NCBI RefSeq assembly: GCF_028476545.1
Contig: NW_026732716.1
Span: forward strand, 285,725 to 349,724
Reading direction: 5' to 3'
Length of the DNA: 64,000 bases
Source: Physella acuta
Lineage: Eukaryota; Mollusca; Gastropoda; Physidae
Shown in pieces: positions 57,417-64,000 of the stretch. How positions within the stretch are numbered: position 1 is the first letter of the stretch; every line of letters begins with the position of its first letter. The notes beneath the pieces were generated by a model that saw nothing but the letters and a program-made list of their open reading frames with translations, did no database searches and was not told where the DNA came from. The translations under genes were made by a program, and so were the position numbers.

Positions 57417-57703
57417 CAGCTATAACCTCCCTACAACCAGACTAATGTAACTCCACTTTTCGAGTTTTCGAGAGTTATACACCGTTGTGTCCTAAATCCA
57501 CAAAGGTATCATGGCGGAAATATTCGTGGCCATATATCTCACCATTATTGCACAACAAAGATTTAATCTTACCAAGTCCTTAATATAAAAATGTGAACGA
57601 AAACAAAACTTAAAAATCTAACTGAGAACATTTTCTAAAAGTGGAGTTAGGACAGTCTGGTTCCAATTTCTATAGGCGTAGGCCACTCCCACCACCTCTC
57701 CTC

Positions 57704-57913
57704 CAGTGTTTCTTCCAGACTTTTTTCTCCGGGGGGGCACTTGAAATCTTCGGGGGGGCGGTAAACTTTCTTCGGGGGGGCGGACACTGTTAAAAGTATA
57801 TATTTTCTATATAAATGATACAAATTTCATTTCGTTCGGGGGGGCGGTAAAAAATTTTCGGGGGGGGGCTTCGCCCCCCCCCCCCCCCGAAGAGATGCCT
57901 GGAAGAAACTCTG
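57704..57913 (+). mobile_element. hAT-type G-tract MITE, perfect 8-bp TSD CTCTCCTC
   Basis: Same ends and interior as the copy at 10628, flanked by CTCTCCTC at 57696-57703 and 57914-57921. The two copies are very similar apart from G-run lengths. Confidence 0.88.
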
Positions 57914-57921
57914 CTCTCCTC

Positions 57922-59585
57922 CCCCATTTTAGTACATTTGTTCTGTCCAATATTAAATTACTATAAAGTTTAAAAAATAGCTGAGCTAGTAAAAAAAAAT
58001 CCTTTACTTTGTACACACTTTGTCCACCCCGACAACCAACACCCAGCCATTTACAAAACCCCACTGGTGGCCAGATAAAACTATCCGCCAAATAGCCAAG
58101 TAACATTATTTCTGAGACAAAAGTGCATTCGACGTTAAAAACCAGCTGGTTCTACATAAATAATTCATTGTTTTCTTTGCCAGTTGTAGCTCAATAACAA
58201 AGCCCATAGGTTATGTTGTACATTTACAGTTCTAATTTAAGTTGTTTATTAGTTTGTGAGTAGTATTACACGTAGGCCGGCATCTATTTTCAGCATCTGC
58301 TGATGGATGGTCATTTCTGTAATTAGGTGGTGGGTAGTAGCATCAGTAGTGGGGTGGTGGGCGGTTATTTCAGCAGGTGAGTGGTGGGTGGGGGCAGGTA
58401 ATATCTCTAATTAGGTAGTGAATGGTAATTTCTGTAGTTGGGTTGTGGGTGGTGATATCTGTAGTTGGTTAGTGATTTCTGTAGTGGGGTGGTAATATCT
58501 GTAGTTCAGAGATTTCCTGAGTGATCACAGCTTTTATCCGAAAAAATAATGTTTCTTTTTTTAACATTTAAAAATCTCGTTATAGTAAAGGACTATGCAT
58601 AAATTATGTTTAACACCAATTTCGACCTACCCACTACGCCCATCTAACGTCAGGTAACATTTCATTCGACTACCGCTCCTCATATTATAATACTAGGTCC
58701 AGCACCAACCGTCTCAATGTTTACCTGAAGGTTCCGTCCAGTTGCCGCTGTTTCTTGGGGAGTGCTGCATTCCCTCTTCCCCCACCCACGCATTCCATCC
58801 ACCCTCCTCTAAACGTCTATTTAACCCCCCCCCCCTCCCCCCCCCCCCCCCCCCGGCAGACTAAGAAAACTTTTCAACCGGATTCGAACCACAACTTTTT
58901 TAAGAACGTTTCTGGGTGGATGAGAATAAGGAGCGTTGGTATTTAGTCACGTGTTGTAGTCACGTGAAACAGTCACGTGGGTCGTGTGAGAGGGTGAATT
59001 TTCTGACAAAAATGTAATCGTTGATCTCAACATGTAAGTCAATAGGTAACGAAAAATATTAGGAGTTATTTATCGTGTAAACACTTTGTTTGAATGAACG
59101 AAAACTAAACTTAGGCAAATTATTATGTGAATTTACATCTAAATTTTTAAAAAATGTTTACAATATTCTAAATCAAGGTAAATTTTGTTTATGAGCTTAT
59201 CTACCTGTGTTTCACTGATGCCAGTTTACTCACTTAAAAGTCTGACCTGTTGTTTTTTTTTTTTAAATATACCATATTTAAGTCAATTAGAGTACAATAA
59301 AATATTACTATTAACAAAAAAAAAAACTTCTTTTGGCAACAGTCCGATCTTTAAATACATTCTTGGCATGAAAGTTTTCTAGGTATAAAATTAGCCATTC
59401 TTATTTTATTAGAAATTTTTAGGATTTTAAAATCTGTCTTACATGGAGAAATAATTTCAACGTCACCAAACTTGGTGTGTAAACATACATAAAGATATTA
59501 AATGCGGGGGAGGGGGGGGGGATTATCAAACCAACAATTACATCACAGCGAGGCAAGATGATCCCTTTATGTGGAGTTCTTTATC
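57922..59585. other. Intergenic DNA with a decayed GGTGGT repeat
   Basis: At 58310-58505 diverged TAGTTGGGTGGTGGG-like units; C runs at 58825-58855; otherwise nothing recognised. Confidence 0.5.
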
Positions 59586-59587
59586 TA

Positions 59588-59824
59588 CCTGTACAGTCAG
59601 GTACACCCAGGTACAGCCAGGTACAGTCAGGTACAGCCAGGTACAGCCAGGTACAGTCAGGTACAGCCAGGTACAGCCAGGTACAGCCAGGTACAGCCAG
59701 GTACAGCCAGGTACAGCCAGGTACAGTCAGGTACAACCAGGTACAACCAGGTACACCCAGGTACAGCCAGGTACAACCAGGTACAACCAGGTACAGCCAG
59801 GACAACCAGGTACAGCCAGGTACC
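59588..59824. repeat. 10-bp minisatellite, ~24 units
   Basis: GTACAGCCAG and variants (GTACAGTCAG, GTACAACCAG, GTACACCCAG). All frames of the plus strand stay open, so the decapeptide-like frames are artefacts. Confidence 0.95.
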
Positions 59825-60051
59825 ACGTGTATTATAGAAGCAGCCAGCCCTCGTGTGGGCTGATCCCCCATCTGACTCGCATTGATTACGTCATGAATTA
59901 TTCAGCCAAATAATTGTAGACGGATACTGTTGTTTTAGTTTAATCAGTCCCTCCTACAGTTTGGCTGTACCAACGCCGACTGCTGTGAAAATCGATTTTA
60001 ACTTCAAAATGGATTTTTTTATAAAGAAGTGGAACAAAAAAAACTTCACTG

Positions 60052-60400
60052 TTTAATGACCCACCTACAACTTCATGAACTAGAGACGATGTTTGTCTCA
60101 TACAACCCACCTACAACTTCATTAACTAGAGCCGGTGTTTGTCTCACTACAACTTCATGAACTAGAGACGATGTTTGTCTCATACAACCCACCTACAACT
60201 TCATTAACTAGAGCCGGTGTTTGTCTCACTACAACTTCATTAACTAGAGCCGGTGTTTGTCTCACTACAACTTCATTAACTAGAGCCGGTGTTTGTCTCA
60301 CTACAACTTCATTAACTAGAGCCAGTGTTTGTCTCATACAACCCACCTACAACTTCATTAACTAGAGCCGGTGTTTGCTTTATACAACCCACCCAAAAGT
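60052..60400. repeat. ~36/60-bp minisatellite
   Basis: ACTACAACTTCATTAACTAG followed by AGCCGGTGTTTGTCTC, some units with an added ATACAACCCACCTAC. Confidence 0.9.
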
Positions 60401-60404
60401 TTAT

Positions 60405-61675
60405 CCTACCCGAGCCGGTGAATCATTAGAATGTCGTCCTTCACTGTCTGTGTTCCAGTGTAGTCAGAGCTTGTGATTCCACCCAGTCAAGGAAATGAGA
60501 GAAAGGCTAAGCAAACGCTGAAACACCCGGCCACCAACTTGCGGGTCTAAAAAGACCCATGACCCAGAAATTCCTGTCTATGATCCTTCTGCCAAACCAT
60601 CGACCCAGTTGTTGTATGCAAGACCTAGTTTTTCAAAGGTTTTTTTCTTTTGTTTAAAGATCTGTAGTCAAATATATTTACATTGATCTTAAAAATAACA
60701 AAATATGTAAACATTAAAATGCGTGATGTTGCAACAAATTCTTTTTGCAAATAAAGCCAACACCTGCATACACAATTAAACAATTTTTTTCATTTTAAAG
60801 TATACAATCACTGACGTTTTTCGAAGTTATCTGAAGAAAAGATCAATCTATTTTTAAAAAATCAAATGCGTTCTTGCTGTTGCACTTCCAGTTAAAATAC
60901 ATCAATATTTTAAATATATGTGCTGAGCTGCTCAAAATTCAACAAAGACTTCAAACCACGAAACAAAATTGACTTTATCCTCTGTGCCAAGCGTTTTAAA
61001 ACTTGAGCAATGTTTTCGTTTCCCTTCCTCCCCCTCAATCTCGCTGTGTGGCGGAGGCCTTTGGTATGTTCCTTTCATTCCCGGCGTTTTTCGGCTATTT
61101 TCGTCGTCTCGGTGTCAGCTCTCGTGCTATTCAAAGAGACCACGTGATGAAATGTGGCCAATAACACCGGGTACAGTCGCCAAGGTCAGGGGTCAGCGTC
61201 TAATGCACTTTTCGCTTTTTTATGTTGTTGTTTACACGAGAAACAGCCAAAAAGATGACAGAAAAAGAATTCTTTTGAAAACTTACCGGCTTCTACTTTT
61301 GATGGTGAAGGGTTTGCCAGAGTATTCCAGAACAACCAACCTGCACTCGTGATATTGGTTGCGGAGGGGGGCTTAAAAGGAGAGAAAATATCCGGGTACC
61401 TTTGATTATCATTTTTTAGTTTGAGTGAGGTCGTCTAAGTTGGCCTGGTTCCCTGTACTCCCCAGCCCGGTGCAGTCATCAGATTGAGAGGGTGGAAGTA
61501 TGCAAGGCGAGGCCTAAACAGTGGCGGAAAGTTCAATAAACATTCAAAGGTCAAGGGCTAAACTAAGTCAGACTTTAGTGTGTGGATAGCACGTCGCTGG
61601 GGACGCAAATAGCAGCAGAGCCTGGGCCAATCACATCAACGTCTTGACCTGATTTCAGCATGGACTAATTCAACT
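60405..61675. other. Unassigned DNA with a GC-richer patch
   Basis: The patch at 61010-61340 holds a 127-codon plus frame without family likeness. On the minus strand a strong donor GTAAGTTTT follows AAGCCG at about 61287, with a possible acceptor TGCAG near 61342, so a ~54-bp minus exon is conceivable. Confidence 0.3.
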
Positions 61676-61677
61676 GC

Positions 61678-62085
61678 CATCTTTGCTGCCCGCATTTCTT
61701 CCACTGCTATCTTTGCTGCCCGCATTTCTTCAACTGCCATCTTTGTTGCCCGCATTTCTTCAACTGCCATCTTTGCTGCCCGCATTTCTTCAACTGCCAC
61801 TTTTGTTGCCCGTATTTCTTCAACTGCCACTTTTGTTGCCCGTATTTCTTCAACTGCCACTTTTGTTGCCCGTATTTCTTCAACTGCCACTTTTGTTGCC
61901 CGTATTTCTTCAACTGCCACTTTTGTTGCCCGTATTTCTTCAACTGCCACTTTTGTTGCCCGCATTTCTTCAACTGCTACTTTTGTGGCCCGTATTTTTA
62001 TAACTGCCTTTTTCGTTGCAAACATTCCAACAACTACCAATTTTGCTGCCCATATTTCAACAACTGCCACTTTTGTTACCCACAT
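61678..62085. repeat. 30-bp minisatellite, ~13 units
   Basis: TTCTTCAACTGCCACTTTTG followed by TTGCCCGTAT. Being a multiple of three, it leaves frames open on both strands with decapeptide repeats (EEIRATKVAV, KKYGQQKWQL). The minus frame starts inside the neighbouring SINE, so I do not call it a gene. Confidence 0.94.
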
Positions 62086-62095
62086 ATCTATTGCA

Positions 62096-62335
62096 TGGGA
62101 TGGTTTGGCCTTGCGGTAGAACACTAGGTAGCTAACCCGAAAGTCCCGAGTTTTAATCAGTAGAACGTCCACGAATCCACCCTAACTCTGATGGTGCCTA
62201 AGTCACGTTAGGGAAACTAAAGGCGCTAGGCAAAGTGCTGACCTCACTATCCCTTCATATGCCTTGGTCATTGACACAGATTAACTCTACTTCAACTGCT
62301 TCCCCATATTTTTGGGCACGAACGGGAAAAAGATG
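62096..62335 (+). mobile_element. tRNA-derived SINE (short family), near full length
   Basis: Head GGTTTGGCCTTGCGGTAGAAC and a decayed B box CCGAGTTTTAATC, body AAGTCACGTTAGGGAAAC and CACTATCCCTTCATATGCC, and the 3' end GGGCACGAACGGGAAAAAG. The neighbouring 30-bp minisatellite ends at its left border. Confidence 0.8.
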
Positions 62336-62339
62336 AGAT

Positions 62340-63190
62340 GATATTTATAAAATCCACTTTTGAAGTCAATTTTTCTGTAACTAGAAGTATTAAGAAAAAA
62401 ACACACGAAAAGTGACATTCAGTATTGAAGACTTACATATTAAGACTCATTAGGTGAGACCCCTGTTTGAATTCCTAGCGTATTACCTGGCAAAGTACGG
62501 AGTAACCTGGTAAATACCGCCAGACAAAGTATATGATAGCCTGCTGCAGATTGAGAGAGACCAAGGTTTTATCAGTGCTTGAATCTGAAATTGTTTTCCT
62601 GTGTGAGTACGTTTGCACTGCGACATACTGAACGCCACTTTGTATATAGTTCTTCAACTTCTTTTAAGTAAGACTTAAGTTAACAAAAGTTAACAAATAA
62701 CAAAAAACGTTCACTGAATGCGAGTATATTCTTCATTACGTTACATATTTAATGAAACAGTTCGTGTTGTCTTTAAATCTGCGTCATGCAATATGTAAGA
62801 CACATGTATGTGAGCCTCTGCTCACCATACAAACACACCGCTGAGGTGTCTTGTTGTGTTTGTATGTTTATCAGTACGTCCAAATATTTACCAGTCACTT
62901 CGTTTTCTCAACGTATCAGTCCTGTATCGAAAAAAGGCGGGAAGTCGAGGGGAAATGACTCCACTAGCGCCGGTACAGAGGGCTGAGAAAATATTTATGA
63001 GAGGTGGCCGCGAGCGTAATGGGGAAGCTACAATACTCCCCGCTAGTGACAGCTTAAGTCGCGGCAAAAAAATTGGCAATTTCCTGCAGTCTTGACTTGC
63101 CCAACTGGCTTAGATACATGAGGCAGCTCTTGCAGTCGGCACCTGGTGGGGAGGAGCATCTGTTGTTGGGGTAGCTGCAGGCAACTGGGT
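62340..63190. other. Intergenic DNA, nothing recognised
   Basis: A GC-richer patch at 62920-63070 has short overlapping frames on both strands without family likeness. Confidence 0.45.
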
Positions 63191-63194
63191 GGTG

Positions 63195-64000
63195 GTGATG
63201 GTGGTGGTGGTGGTATCATATACAGGTGGTTGTATGAGGTAATGTGTAGCTCAACATATCACATACAGGGGGTTGTATGAGGTAATGTGAAGCTCAACAT
63301 ATCACATACAGGTGGTTGTTTGAGGTAATTTACAGCTCAACATATCACATACAGGTAGTTGTTGGGTGTAATGTGAAGCTCAACATAGCACATACAGGTG
63401 GTTGTATGGGTAAAGTGAAGCTCAACATAGCACATACAGGTGGTTGTATGAGGTAATTTACAGCTCAACATATCACATACAGGTAGTTGTTGGGTGTAAA
63501 GTGAAGCTCAACATAGCACATACAGGTAGTTGTTTGAGGTAATTTACAGCTCAACATATCACATACAGGTAGTTGTTGGGTGTAATGTGAAGCTCAACAT
63601 AGCACATACAGGTAGTTGTTTGAGGTAATTTACAGCTCAACATATCATATACAGGTAGTTGTTGGGTGTAATGTGAAGCTCAACATAGCACATACAGGTG
63701 GTTGTATGGGTAAAGTGAAGCTCAACATAGCACATACAGGTGGTTGTATGAGGTAATGTGAAGCTCAACATATCACATACAGGTAATTATATAAGGTATT
63801 TACAGCTCAACATATCATATACAGGTGGTTGTATGGGGTAATGTGAAGCTCAACATATCACATACAGGTGGTTGTATGGTGTAATGTGAAGCTCAACATA
63901 TCACATACAGGTGGTTGTATGAGGAAATGTAAAGCTCAACATATCACATACATGTAGTTGTAGGGGTAATGTGAAGCTCAACATATCACATACAGGTAGT
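63195..64000. repeat. ~43-bp minisatellite running off the right edge, ~19 units
   Basis: AAGCTCAACATATCACATAC and AGGTGGTTGTATGAGGTAATG recur. Subtypes with TTTACAGCTC, TAGTTGTTGGGTGTAATG and ACATAGCAC alternate in blocks, showing higher-order duplication. Confidence 0.93.

Noticed and set aside
59558-59913. GTARYSQVQP-type repeat frames
   Set aside because: The 10-bp repeat is open in all frames; no start context or family likeness.
60969-61352. 127-codon plus frame
   Set aside because: Composition and residues show no domain; no start context or splice support.

Overview
The window looks like a gene-poor, repeat-rich stretch of an intron-rich animal genome. I infer a mollusc or other lophotrochozoan from the gene types (a secreted EMI/VWD protein, a lone IAP-type RING exon), the tRNA-derived SINEs, the young Ty3/gypsy element and the heavy AT and minisatellite load. 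Nothing looks bacterial: there are no operons, CRISPR arrays or rRNA.

Three host coding loci can be read. (1) On the minus strand, 12 exons between 9610 and 500 encode the N-terminal 573 residues of a secreted protein: signal peptide, EMI, EGF, a small cysteine module, VWD, C8, then TIL/VWC. A TATA box lies upstream at 9768-9776 and the gene runs off the left edge. All 11 intron phases agree. (2) On the plus strand, six exons from 20639 to 29777 give a complete 792-residue protein with a RIIa/DPY-30-like dimerisation-docking helix pair and a Ser/Lys-rich tail. (3) On the plus strand, 34134-34751 is a C-terminal UBA-like plus RING exon of IAP type with no BIR exon visible upstream.

A young, nearly whole Ty3/gypsy LTR retrotransposon occupies 35873-42019 and abuts a tRNA-derived SINE on its left and a (TA)n tract on its right. 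Other mobile DNA includes a G-tract-rich hAT-type MITE family (several copies, three with perfect 8-bp target duplications), a second hAT-type MITE (16507-16790), a ~1.5 kb element with ~200-bp inverted arms built of 15-mers (23128-24642), a dispersed ~690-bp element of unknown class (three copies plus a solo end), and two tRNA-SINE families.

Most of 42-64 kb and all large introns are minisatellites and (TA)n/(AAT)n tracts, with no gene I can support. The most unusual signal is that several intronic minisatellites start exactly at exon boundaries, with units that repeat the exon end plus its splice site (donors at 2170, 4311, 5446 and 21875; acceptor at 7006). A 62-bp array at 54250-55125 likewise carries about a dozen acceptor-like motifs. 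This suggests a local process that tandemly copies splice junctions.
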